From Endotrypanum monterogeii (lineage: Eukaryota; Euglenozoa; Kinetoplastea; Trypanosomatida; Trypanosomatidae), in assembly GCA_000333855.2 (NCBI GenBank), contig CM007326.1, forward strand, positions 1-33,881: DNA of 33,881 nt, written 5' to 3'. Below the pieces are notes generated by a model. That model did not search any database. It was not told the origin of the DNA and saw only the letters and a program-made list of their open reading frames with translations. Shown here in pieces: positions 19,944 through 29,426 of this stretch. Position 1 is the stretch's first letter; every line of letters begins with the position of its first letter. Position numbers and translations under genes: made by a program.

Positions 19944-21389
19944 CTATTGAGATGAAGCATCCACAGGATTAGAGTTGGAGGGGGATGAATTCCCGTACAG
20001 AACATCATAGCGGCCCTTCAATTTTGCCTCGATCCGGTGGCCGTAGGGACTTGTGGGCAGTAACGGCGTGACGGCGTCGTAAATCAGTCCATACTCATAC
20101 TGATTCACCGCGGTACTGATCACAGACTGAAGTACGTAATTGCCAAAGTTGTTTTGTATCAGGCACTGTAGGTGCGCGACATCAAAGATTAGCTCCTTCA
20201 CGATTCGATGGCGCAAGTTGCCCTGGAGCATTCCCACAATTTTTTCCATGACGTTTGAGCTGTACTTGTCGCATGATAACTCTACCCAGTGTCCCTGGAA
20301 GCTGGCCACCAAGTCGTTCAAAGAAACGTTTCCCTCCATATTTTTGAGTATGCACTGAACTACGTAGTTGCCGAACTGATTCTTTGCGAGCTTAGAGAGC
20401 AGCGGCACCAGTGCGTTGATGATGATCCTCTTCTGTAGAGGGATGGCGTACTCGATAATGCGAATAATTGCTATACAGCCCTGTTGCGTGACCGATAGTC
20501 GTTGGCAATCCGATGTCACCACCTCAACGATGGGCGTCAGAGCATCAGACTTGTGGTGTTCAAAGATGGCCTGCAGAACGCGGCGAGTGTGCTGCGTCGT
20601 GGTGGCCATCTGCCGAATAATACGTGGATCTATGTAGGGAACCAAGGCCTCCATTTGCGGGGTTGAGATATACTCGATGAGTGTGCGTGCAACGTGGCAG
20701 CCATGCTGGTCCATCGCGACGGTGTTAAAATGACACAAAAGCTCATCGTAAATCATCTGGATCTTGTCCGAGTGCTGCAGTCGAAATACACTCAGGAGAA
20801 TATGGCGGCCACGTGGCGACATCGCTGTCGCCGGAATGTTGCCGACGACACTGAGGAACTGGTCCTCCAGCACGTTCGCCAGCGCACTGGCCTCACCACA
20901 GCTACCCTCTGAGGCCCCGTAGACCGGAAAGGAGTTGACGCCACCGGAGTGCAAAGGTGTCATGGTACTGGCGCGAGGCGCCATCGCCGTTAGGTATGGG
21001 GAGCTGAAATTACTGCTCCCCATACTGGCACTGTGCGACAGGCACGATGATGGAGGGGTGCAGGTAGGGGCGTAGGGATTGTGGGTATACAGCTTGCTCG
21101 ACTGCTTCGGGGCATCCAACTGGTCGCAGCCAACCATCGGGGTGAGCCCTGTGCAGCGGGGCATGTTCACCGACAGCATTTGTGGACTCGGCAGGGACAT
21201 GGGCAAAATAAAGGGCTGCGTCAGCGTTGGGACAGTGGTGGGGTTCGCCGGGGTGCCGCCGTGGTACGGACTACGATAGGGTTGTAAGCTCTTGGCCGGC
21301 GGGATACTCACCACCGTCGGTGGCTGCGCCTCGGGGTAGTTCGACCTCAACACCATCGACGTGTAGAAGTCTTTGGGAGATTCGGACAT
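19944..21389 (-). CDS. Pumilio/PUF-family RNA-binding protein
   Basis: The gene encodes 481 residues. Residues 1-165 are a low-complexity Pro/Ser/Thr-rich leader. Residues about 175-460 hold eight PUF repeats at a 34-39 residue period; their RNA-facing helices begin at 191, 227, 265, 301, 337, 374, 413 and 447. Repeats 5 to 7 carry canonical base-reading triplets: N341-Y342/Q345, S378-N379/E382 and N417-Y418/Q421, the U, G and U specificities that in human Pumilio lie in repeats 6-8 and read the 5' UGU core. The other repeats are non-canonical. PUF proteins bind mRNA 3' UTRs and usually repress or stabilise the message in the cytoplasm; nucleolar PUFs also exist. Trypanosomatids have around ten PUFs and I cannot say which this is. 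The frame is open for 93 codons above, but the MSES start lies 5 nt below a clear acceptor AG. Confidence 0.93.
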   Translation of the reverse strand: MSESPKDFYTSMVLRSNYPEAQPPTVVSIPPAKSLQPYRSPYHGGTPANPTTVPTLTQPFILPMSLPSPQMLSVNMPRCTGLTPMVGCDQLDAPKQSSKLYTHNPYAPTCTPPSSCLSHSASMGSSNFSSPYLTAMAPRASTMTPLHSGGVNSFPVYGASEGSCGEASALANVLEDQFLSVVGNIPATAMSPRGRHILLSVFRLQHSDKIQMIYDELLCHFNTVAMDQHGCHVARTLIEYISTPQMEALVPYIDPRIIRQMATTTQHTRRVLQAIFEHHKSDALTPIVEVVTSDCQRLSVTQQGCIAIIRIIEYAIPLQKRIIINALVPLLSKLAKNQFGNYVVQCILKNMEGNVSLNDLVASFQGHWVELSCDKYSSNVMEKIVGMLQGNLRHRIVKELIFDVAHLQCLIQNNFGNYVLQSVISTAVNQYEYGLIYDAVTPLLPTSPYGHRIEAKLKGRYDVLYGNSSPSNSNPVDASSQ

Positions 21390-21460
21390 GATTTCTGGTG
21401 AGAGACGGATGGATGTGAAGGATAGGACGGGGTGGATAGGACAGGGGGGGAGAGGCCTCT
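21390..21460 (-). promoter_or_regulatory. Predicted trans-splice acceptor of the PUF gene
   Basis: On the minus strand a roughly 60-nt C/T-rich, AG-free tract (about 21456 down to 21397) ends in an AG at 21396-21395, leaving a 5-nt leader before the ATG. It also explains why the upstream open frame is unlikely to be coding. Confidence 0.5.
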
Positions 21461-23353
21461 TCGCCTGTCCTCCTTCGGCTCGATCTTGGCGGTTTCCGTG
21501 GAGTGTATGGGCGGTAGGAAATACCTTTGCCGTCAATTCCAGTCGTTGCTGACTGCCCGAGGAGGGGGAAGGGCGAGGGATGAAGAATGAGGGAACACTA
21601 GGGGGGAACACAAGAGGTGGGGGAAGCGAGTAGGGAATCGACAGGTATAATAAAAGGTACGTACGCAAGTGAACCTTTTAAAAAAGGGGGGAGAGACGAC
21701 GCGAATCACGTCAACAACACCACAACAAACACACTCTGATTCACAGGCACGTACTAGGACAGGGAAAGCTACAAAAAAAAAAAAAATGGAGCGAAACAAA
21801 AAAGGTAAAGTGAAATAGTAGAGTTGTAGACAAGTCCCGGATGTGTGTATGTATGTCGTTTTGTTGTTCAAGTACCTCACTACAGGTACTCCTCCCTCAG
21901 CACCTGTGCAACTATTTTCTCTAAAGAGTGCGAGCAAAATAAATGGAAGTGTGAGCCACAGAATAGTGAACCAGGGGAAGGCGGTTGAGGGAATCCCGCA
22001 CACGGAAAAACAAAAAAAAAGACGCGAGAGAAAACAAGTGTAGATTCGTCGAAAAAAAAAATGCGAGAAGTGAACGTGTGTTGCTGCTCACCGTTTTTTT
22101 TTTAACGAGCTGAATGATAAGAAGATGCCGGGGGAGGAAAGAAGAAAAACAAAAGTGGGAACACAGACTAGATTCAGTGCACATACCTAAACACATACAT
22201 ACATGAACTAAAAATCGCAATCAAATGTATAACTGATTTCCTTTGGCTGGTTTGTTGGCGGAGCTCGTCGGCAGCACAAACGGCGGCGGTGGCGCTCGTC
22301 GTCGTCGTAGCAGGATGTGTGCTTGTCGAGAGAGAGAGAAGAAAAAAAAAGGGGGGAAGTAAAACACACCTATGGCGGCGGATCTCACGGTGGAGCTCGC
22401 GCTGGATCTGCCAAGGGGTGGCAGGAGCGCGGGGATTGTAGTGATAGAAATGTGGAAGGCAGGCGATGGAGAAATTAAAAAAAAAAAACACGGGGCACAA
22501 AAAAAAGGGGGACGAAAAGGGGAAACAGTGAGTAGAGGAAAACATGAGAGTGTAAGGGCCCAGACGCAAGGAAGGGAGGTGGATACACCCCTGCATCGAG
22601 ATGTGCAGGTGGATGGAGCCCAGCGAGGGGCCAAAGGAGGGAGAAGGAGAGCGAGGCAGAAGCAGGAAGTGCACATATGTGAGGGATGGGTAGGAGAAAA
22701 GGGGGAGCACAGAAAAACGCCTGGCTACTATGCTTGAAGACACGAACAAGCTTTCTCAGCGCCGTTTCTCTTTGCAGTCATTGCACCCGTACGTACATAC
22801 AAAGTGGAAGTTCAACCTCGTTTGTGTTCTGCAAGTACTAATTTTTTTTTTTTTCAGACACTGCGCACGCACGCACACGCATAGCTTTATACATACACCG
22901 ACGCACAGAAAGAGAGATACGAGGTAAGGCAAAGGAAAGATGGGCCGAGGATGCTAAAGCAGCGAAGGAAGTTCCAGAAGGGAGGGGTCACCGAAGCCCG
23001 ACACGAATACATGGAAACAAGAACCCTAATTGCCCCTGCGCCACAATTCAATCACACACGTTGATGACACCACCAAACGGTGGCGAAATAATCCATAACT
23101 CCTCGCAGTACAGGGTGCTATCTCCCTTCCAGCCCACTCGCCTCCCATGAAGACACACACACGTCATCAAAGGATAAAAAAGAGGATGAAGGAGCAATGG
23201 CAACGTGAAGGGCGAAGAAATAAAAAACAGCCGTTAATGAGAAGTTCACCCCCTCCCATCAACGTGTGGCCCCTACAGATACATGTGTGCACCACGGCCG
23301 GATCCGAGGCACAACGAAAAGAAGCGTCCAATCAGTGAATGACAAGACGATAG

Positions 23354-23354
<1 letters not shown>

Positions 23355-23384
<30 letters not shown>
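23355..23384. repeat. (TA)n microsatellite
   Basis: About fifteen TA units, lying roughly 80 bp from the strong inverted repeat at 23468-23505. Confidence 0.85.
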
Positions 23385-23386
<2 letters not shown>

Positions 23387-23467
23387 GACACACAAACGAG
23401 TTGCATATTATTTTTTTTGCCTCCGGTATCCGCGGGCATATCCCCCTTACGAATGTGTTTACAAAAT

Positions 23468-23505
23468 AATCACCATTTCTCTGAGCAACAAGAGAAATGG
23501 TGATT
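23468..23505. repeat. Perfect 15-bp inverted repeat, 8-nt loop
   Basis: The arms 23468-23482 (AATCACCATTTCTCT) and 23491-23505 (AGAGAAATGGTGATT) are exact reverse complements with an 8-nt loop. This is the strongest hairpin seen in the window outside AT repeats. It lies in the spacer between the coiled-coil and PUF genes. Confidence 0.8.
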
Positions 23506-24480
23506 GCGGAGGGAAGGAGGAAGACGGAGGAGATGCGGAAGCGTGGCGGTGGGGCTGAGGTAACATCGACGATGGAAAAACAAAAAACAGCAGGAGGAAA
23601 AAAAAAAGAAATGAAATGTGTTGGTTCCAAAAGTGCGAATGTGTGCAAGTTGAGAGGGGTACGTGCAGCGTGGGTCAAGTGAAGAGGACAACAACCAAAG
23701 AGAAGTGAAGGAGTTGTACATACTGACACATACAGCAGCAAAACCCGCTCCTCGCCACTCGCGCCCCCTCTTACAAAAAAAAAAAAATCCAACAAGATCT
23801 CCGCTCCCTTGCTTCCGGATGAACCGACGAGAAGTATACACGGAGACACAACACAAAAAGAGATACACACGCACACATCAACAGGTACTCAGCCCGACTG
23901 ACGAATAGTAGATGTGTCGCCAACAGTGCCCACATGTCTCGATTCATCAATGCCGGCGCAGCAAAGAGGGTAGATGCGCCGAACAGGGGGACTCCCCCTC
24001 CCCCTCCCCCAGAGCAACAGACGTACACTTCAGAGCTCTCTCCTCATCATCAGGACCGCACAGCCAACAAACTACGCATCGGGACGCAGCCATCACAGGA
24101 ATACATAAATAAAACGTCATAAACAGCTTAAAATTATATATAAGGGAAGTGTACAGAGAAGTGGGAAGGGTGCGCTGTGCATACTAGAATGCGGCGACAC
24201 AGCAAACCAATCAGACGGCACAAATCATGGGGCATTGGGCAAAGTGGCGGAAAAGAGCGTTACCAAGGACTCGAACACACGAGGTGACGGGCACTGACAA
24301 TGGCAACCGCGTGGAAAAGAAAAGATAGCACAACGAACACGCTACTCAATGACCGGAGCAGCGTGGACATGGCACGCATGTGAAGATGATGTGAGGCCGT
24401 GCGCAGATGTGGTGAGCGACAGAGCCTCCTGCTCTGAAAATGCGCACAATGCGACACACGACCATGAGACACGTATCTAC

Positions 24481-24696
24481 TCAGCTACGCCACCTCAGCA
24501 TCATTGCCTCTGACCACGCACCATCACTCCATCCCCGAAAGACTCTGATAGCAAGACTACAAGACTGCTGAATAAGTTGAAACCGCGGGAGCCTCGCACC
24601 CACCGAGCCCACACCTCCGCAACGCTCAATGTACTGCCGTGTCGTCTGGAGGATCACACGGTAGTATAAAACCTCCCTTCCCTCCTCCGGTGGCAT
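24481..24696 (-). CDS. Candidate small ORF, weakly LYR-like (doubtful)
   Basis: An ATG-started frame of 71 codons beginning MPPEEGREVLYYRVILQ. It contains LYYRVIL near the N-terminus followed by a helical, basic segment, and RVFRGW further on, loosely recalling the LYR tripeptide and the later Phe-Arg motif of small LYR-family mitochondrial assembly factors. Its DNA is less repeat-like than the surrounding spacer. Against it: only about 180 nt separate its ATG from the stop of the coiled-coil gene, tight for polyadenylation plus trans-splicing; the pyrimidine tract is weak; the C-terminus is short for the family. It may be chance or a decayed gene. Confidence 0.18.
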   Translation of the reverse strand: MPPEEGREVLYYRVILQTTRQYIERCGGVGSVGARLPRFQLIQQSCSLAIRVFRGWSDGAWSEAMMLRWRS

Positions 24697-24878
24697 TGGG
24701 CTGTATAAGCTCGAAGTACGCGGAGGACATCAGCAACAGCGATTAACATGAAAAAAATTCGAGCCCTTGATCTCTACGCAAAAGGAAAGACAGAGTTGAG
24801 TAACGTGGATATGGGGCACGAAGCGTGGAATAGCTCTGAGAATGTGTATCAGTGCAAAATATGAGGTGATGGGTGCAC

Positions 24879-25697
24879 TTATTCCTGCTGTAGTATCTGC
24901 TCTGGCTTCTGCTGCTGCAGCCCTTCGGCTGCGAGATCTTCTTTTGGTAGCTGCGCACTGCGGCTCCACATTTTACGGGTCTCCTCCATTGACTGGTTCT
25001 CGATCACCTCTGGGGCCGATGTGGCAACGCGCAGTGAGCCAAGCCTCTTGGAAGCGAGTCGCTGCACACCCTCCTCGATTGAGTATATCTGATTTCGCGC
25101 GTAATGTTGTTTTGATTGATCAAGGTAGCCCACAGCGGTGGTCGCCAGTGATCGCCATTGAGCAGACTCATACGCACTCACCTCATTTTCCCTACGGACC
25201 CTTTCAAGGAGATCCAACATTTTTTGATTGCGCCGGCTCACCTCCTCGAGCATGTGCGTGATGTTGATGCACTTCGCCTCGCTGTCGCTCACCTTTCCTC
25301 TCCACATATTTGTTTCTTGCTCGGCGTTCAGCTTCTGGGTGTGCAGCTCCTCCGACATGGTATTCACCTCTGCTCGCAGCTCATCTACACGGTCGTTAAG
25401 CCTTTTGTTTTCATATTCGAGATCCTTCACGTGCCGTCGTAGCTCCACCTCAGATGTATAGGAAAGCTTGGAACCCTTCTCACTTGCCTTGGTTGCTGTC
25501 TCTGAGATTTTCACATCAGCCTGTCGCTGTTGGCTCTCTAGCTCCTCTACACGCTCCTTGAGCGTCTTGACGAGCTCCCTCTGACGAAGTATAATAACCT
25601 GCTGATCATCGATGGTCTGTAGCGTGAGGGCATCAAGACCGAGTATGGAGGCAGCCTCGGCAGCACCCCCTCGGATGTTCCCCTGAGCTTCGTTCAT
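24879..25697 (-). CDS. Coiled-coil protein of unknown function
   Basis: The gene encodes 272 residues starting MNEAQGNIRG. Residues about 35-175 are strongly heptad-like, rich in Glu, Lys, Arg, Gln and Leu (for example KTLKERVEELESQQ and LRRHVKDLEYENKRLNDRV), predicting a long dimeric coiled coil with a possible break near 62-82. Residues 180-272 are less regular and end in a Gln-rich tail (QQQKPEQILQQE). No catalytic motif, signal or membrane helix is visible. Small coiled-coil proteins of this kind are common in the trypanosomatid flagellum and cytoskeleton, but nothing here assigns it to a structure. The open frame continues 86 codons upstream, but those are low-complexity and cross the predicted acceptor at 25751-25750, so the ATG at 25697 is chosen. 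Confidence 0.8.
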   Translation of the reverse strand: MNEAQGNIRGGAAEAASILGLDALTLQTIDDQQVIILRQRELVKTLKERVEELESQQRQADVKISETATKASEKGSKLSYTSEVELRRHVKDLEYENKRLNDRVDELRAEVNTMSEELHTQKLNAEQETNMWRGKVSDSEAKCINITHMLEEVSRRNQKMLDLLERVRRENEVSAYESAQWRSLATTAVGYLDQSKQHYARNQIYSIEEGVQRLASKRLGSLRVATSAPEVIENQSMEETRKMWSRSAQLPKEDLAAEGLQQQKPEQILQQE

Positions 25698-25785
25698 AAA
25701 ATAAGTCCCTTCACAAACCAAATGTGTGTGTGTGTGTGTGTGTGTGTGTCTGTAGTAAAAGAGAGGAGGGGGGGGGGGTATGGCC
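25698..25785 (-). promoter_or_regulatory. Predicted trans-splice acceptor and CA-repeat leader
   Basis: On the minus strand a C-run and CT-rich tract (about 25780-25755) ends in an AG at 25751-25750. The inferred leader of 52 nt is largely an (AC)n repeat (25749-25722), which is unusual for a 5' UTR. Confidence 0.45.
25722..25749. repeat. (GT)n microsatellite
   Basis: About fourteen TG units inside the predicted 5' leader of the coiled-coil gene, read as AC repeat in the transcript. Confidence 0.85.
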
Positions 25786-27170
25786 GAGGTATCCTCGTGA
25801 GTGTGAGATGGTTGCGGTGGGAAGCTGATGAGAACAGCCCCGGGTTGAAAGGGAGGAGATGAAATGTTACGCGACACATTTTTCGGGTGACCCCACGGCC
25901 GTGTGGTATATCCCCACCCGCATATATATATATATATATACATATACGCATACATACCCTCACTTCACACAAAGGTTTAAAAGGCAAGCAAAAAGGCCGG
26001 TATGTACCCCTCCGTAGCGTCGCCGCAGAGAAACAGGGGGAGGGGGGGTTGCCTGAGAAGCCTCTCCCTCCCCTCCCCCCAGAGGGGAGGGAAACAGCAC
26101 AATCGACATTACTGTTTTTAAAGCTGATATACGCAGCGCGCTCACGATGGGTGGTGGGAAAAGAAGAAAGACACACGCTTCAGACGACAAGTACACACGG
26201 TAAACACATTTGAGCATTCATCCTCAGCACCGCGGGCTGATGTGCGACAAAGGATGTCAATCAAGTGGATGGTGCGTGTGGATAAGCACTACGGACTGTA
26301 CACACTCGTCCGCACGTTGGCAGAAAACAGATAGTTGTAATAAGATGAAAAAAAAAACTTAGAATTCACGAGGGGGACATCTCAAAAGAAGTGTGACCCT
26401 CTCCACAAAACATAAAACAAAATAATAATGAGGCAAGGACACTAGGCGGCACAAACCGCATGTGCGAATCATGCAATGTTACAGAGGTAGAGTGTTGCAG
26501 CCTACCACGTGGGGTAGATAGAAAAGCAAAGAAAGCTGCCGGTGGCATTCCCCTCGTCAGCTCTGGGAAAAGTATACCGGCAGTCGGCGTAACCTTGCCT
26601 GATAAAAAAAAAAAAAAACGTTTGACCAAGGAAAAATATGAGAGCAGTCGCCAGACTATTCTAAGAATAGAGGCAGGCGGCGCAGTGCTACGATGAGGGC
26701 GAAACCACAATAAGCCAGCACGCCCATGCACACACTCTCCGTCACGTACGAACAGATAAACTTAACAGAATACCCTGCCAAAAGTAAGTCGTAGGTAACA
26801 AAAACATTATTGGGTGGGATAACCCTCGTGTACACAGAACGCACTCTGAAGAAAACACACACCAGGAGATGTGGGAGGGGGAGACATCCACCCACTCACT
26901 CCAGGGTCGGAGATGCAGGCGACCATGCAAGCCAGCTCAGCAACCACCAGCGAACGGAGAAAAACAAAAGAATGAGAGTTACGCCAATGGTCATCTCACT
27001 ATTGCATGGGAAGTAAACATAAGCACACCCAAGCCTGTCTATGACACACGACAACGCATCGGAACAAAAACAATTGTGCCACGCCAAACACCAGTATAGA
27101 TTTCTCCACCAAGACCACCGAGGGCCCACGCATAACGGACGAGGCAGTTGACAAGGATCACAGCATGTCT
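25786..27170. other. Spacer between ABCG copy 1 and the coiled-coil gene
   Basis: No gene is supported. The spacer holds a short (TA)n at 25921-25940, a GC-rich inverted repeat at 26065-26092 and A14 near 26605-26618. Below 27171 the sequence no longer matches the flank of ABCG copy 2, so the duplicated unit ends there. Frames seen here start at non-ATG codons or read through repeat DNA. Confidence 0.5.
26065..26092. repeat. GC-rich 10-bp inverted repeat
   Basis: The arms 26065-26074 and 26083-26092 are perfect complements (TCCCTCCCCT / AGGGGAGGGA) with an 8-nt loop. It lies roughly 370 bp upstream of the coiled-coil start and could form a stable hairpin in the precursor RNA. Confidence 0.6.
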
Positions 27171-27403
27171 CAGGCTCCTGCAAACAAGCGCCTGCAGCCT
27201 CCCCCACCCCTCATCGCACGAGCGCAGGCACATACCAGCGGCGAGTCCTCTGCGCTGCATCCTTCACCGCACCTGACAGGAGGCCAATCTGCAGCAATGA
27301 TGCACGTCTACCAGCGCCACCGCAGGCAGCATAAAACAGGGTTCTGAGAGGTTACCTGGAACACACCACGTCCGTGGGCCTATTTCGCCTCCACTCACCC
27401 ACC
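27171..27403 (-). repeat. Duplicated 3' flank of ABCG copy 1
   Basis: These roughly 233 bp directly below the stop codon match 32296-32528 below ABCG copy 2 at a constant 5125-bp offset, with two substitutions seen (27185 and 27350) and no indels. The match ends abruptly at 27171. It is probably the start of a shared 3' UTR. Confidence 0.85.
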
Positions 27404-29355
27404 TCATCCCATCTTCCCGCGGGCAATCAACATCAGTGTCACAACGCTGATGAAGCGAAACAAGAAGAACAAAATGACGAGCGACACCCACATGTACACC
27501 GACTCGGACTGCGGATCACCGATAAGGTCAAGCACCTGCAGAGCCGTGCGACCATCACGCGGCTGAAGAATGCAGTAGGCATCGCCTCGTCGGTGGTTGT
27601 CGCACGCGATGTGGTCCAACTTGTACAGCTCATTGCGCATCAGAAGAATGTACGTGTGGCGCATGAAGGACGGCTTCTCCAGCCAGTACCAGTAAGGCCG
27701 AAGACGGTCCGTGCTCGCAAAAAGACCTCCACCCAGTGCTAGAGGAACCAAAATCAAGGTAGCCACATCTGAACACACCACCGTCGACGGGCACAGGGTA
27801 GAGATCGCGAAGCCGAGGCCCACTGCCACCTGTGACATCAGCGCTATGACGCCAAGGTACACAAAAAAAGAGTCTGCATCTCGCTGCAGCCCAACCATCC
27901 AGTACAATATGGTGCACTCCACCACAATGGAAACCAGCTGCACAGGGAGCTCAGCGACACTGCGACCCAGCAAAAACATGAGCGGTGAGTACGCACCGGC
28001 GTGCTGCTCACGCATATACACGGCACGCACGTTGTTGAAGGAGTTCATCATGATGAACGTCGAGTTCATCGCACGATTCATGCTGGCCATGAACAGCATA
28101 CCTTGGCGGTCCTGTAAGCCCTCGACGTTGTCCTGTATATTCACGAATATGAGTCCCAATATGACCGCGAAAAACACCGCCTGCGCCATGTACGAGAAGA
28201 GATACAGGGAGTTGCGCGATATCTCCATCGCAGTGCGTCGCGTCAGCTCGTAGAATTGAACAGCGGGTGTGCTGCGGAACTTCGCAGTGTACGCATCCAG
28301 AAAACGGGCAGCAGAAGACTCACCGCGGTTTCTTGCAGAACGCACAGCGGCAGTGTGCGGCGTGCGTGGTCCGTTCTTCAGGTATTTGCGCCAGCGCTTG
28401 ATCAGCACCGTGCCTGTCGCGTGATCCTGCAACAGCACCATGTAGTAGTCGGACGGTCGATACTTTGTCGGGCAGGGGAAGCCGATGGACTCGAAGTAGC
28501 CCAGTGACGCAGCCATCGTCCCGTGGTACGCAATGCGGCCCTGTGTCATCAGCATCACATCGTCGAAGTATGACAGCACCTCCGCAGTCGGCTGGTGGAT
28601 GGTGTATATTACTGTGCGGCCCATCCGTGACAGCTGCCGCAGTAAGTGGACAACCTTCGCAGATGTCACCGAGTCCAGCCCAGACGTCGGCTCGTCAAGC
28701 AGCAGGATCTTCGGGTCGCAGATCAGCTCGACACCGATGCTGCACCGCTTGCGCTCACCACCAGACAGCCCGGCAACCAGTCCGGGTATGCCGACCTGTG
28801 TGTTGCGGCAGTGCTGCAGCCGCAGCACGTCCAGCGTCTCCTGCACGCGCTCCTCCGCTCCACGCGGCTCGTCCCGCGTCGCGTACGCAGCGAGAACCAC
28901 AGCGCGTCGTAGGGCGTCGACAGCGGTGAAATGATGTCGTCCTGCGCCACGAACCCCATCGCCTTGCGAAAAGGACGCTCGAGCTCCCAGTCACCTAGCT
29001 GACGTCGCCCACTCAGCCTCAGCGCACCGCCAGACGGAAGTCGATCACAGATGGCGTTCAGCAGCGTCGTCTTGCCCGCACCGGACGACCCAAGGATGGC
29101 GAGACATCGCCCCGGCAGCGCAGTACCCGTCAGACCGCACAGAATGCGCCTCTTGCCTGCGGTGTAGCGCAGATTGTGCCATGAAAGCGGCAGCGAGAAG
29201 TTGTTTGGGACGCTGTCCGACTCCAGGGCTTTAAGGTTGAAGTTCGTGATGGAGCCGTGTACGTCGAAGCCGTTATTCACGGAAACCGTATTCCGGAGAG
29301 ACACCACGGCAGGTTCATCTCCCGACTCTCGTAGAGGTTCGTTGGATGAATTCAT
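27404..29355 (-). pseudogene. ABCG: ABCG-family half-transporter, copy 1, with single-base frameshift
   Basis: This is an ABCG (white/ABCG2-type) half-transporter: an N-terminal ATP-binding domain followed by a membrane domain. The 5' frame from the ATG at 29355 encodes Walker A GSSGAGKTT at residues 89-97 and the Q-loop Gln at 138. After Glu166 (28860-28858) the frame breaks. The next frame, sharing base 28858, carries the signature LSGGERKR, Walker B KILLLDE, PTSGLD and the H-loop IHQP, then about six hydrophobic segments to the stop at 27404. One base is missing near 28858; the total would otherwise be about 650 residues, normal for the family. As written, translation ends at 28723 after 210 residues, without signature or Walker B. 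Everything downstream is intact, so this is either a recent lesion or a sequence error. Leishmania ABCG proteins are linked to lipid and drug traffic; the substrate here is unknown. Confidence 0.88.
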
Positions 29356-29382
29356 TTAAGAGAGTTGAACTCGGTGAACTGG

Positions 29383-29386
<4 letters not shown>

Positions 29387-29419
<33 letters not shown>

Positions 29420-29426
29420 TATATAG
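29387..29426. repeat. (TA)n microsatellite upstream of ABCG copy 1
   Basis: TA units with ATAGAT variants at one end, about 32 bp above the predicted ATG. It would lie in or next to the 5' leader and form an AU-rich hairpin. Confidence 0.85.

Larger units (their letters stand above)
21461..24480. other. Gene-poor spacer
   Basis: This spacer is purine-rich on the plus strand, with A14 (21773-21786), T12 near 22844-22855, a (TA)n array at 23355-23384 and A13 at 23775-23787. The minus-strand frame 22749-22174 (191 codons) is mostly Ser/Pro/Phe/Leu from pyrimidine-rich DNA and is not accepted. A strong hairpin sits at 23468-23505. The block from about 24170 upward is less biased and borders the small candidate ORF. 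Confidence 0.5.

Noticed and set aside
22174..22749. 191-codon minus-strand frame between the coiled-coil and PUF genes
   Set aside because: It is mostly Ser/Pro/Phe/Leu strings from pyrimidine-rich DNA, with poly-T and CT repeats; no domain is visible.
26896..27260. Hydrophobic minus-strand frames below ABCG copy 1
   Set aside because: One starts at a GTG and the other starts inside the duplicated 3' flank; neither is preserved below copy 2.
27711..28253. 180-codon plus-strand frame opposite ABCG copy 1, repeated opposite copy 2 (32836-33378)
   Set aside because: Conservation between copies follows from DNA identity; it is antisense to the membrane domain and resembles no protein.
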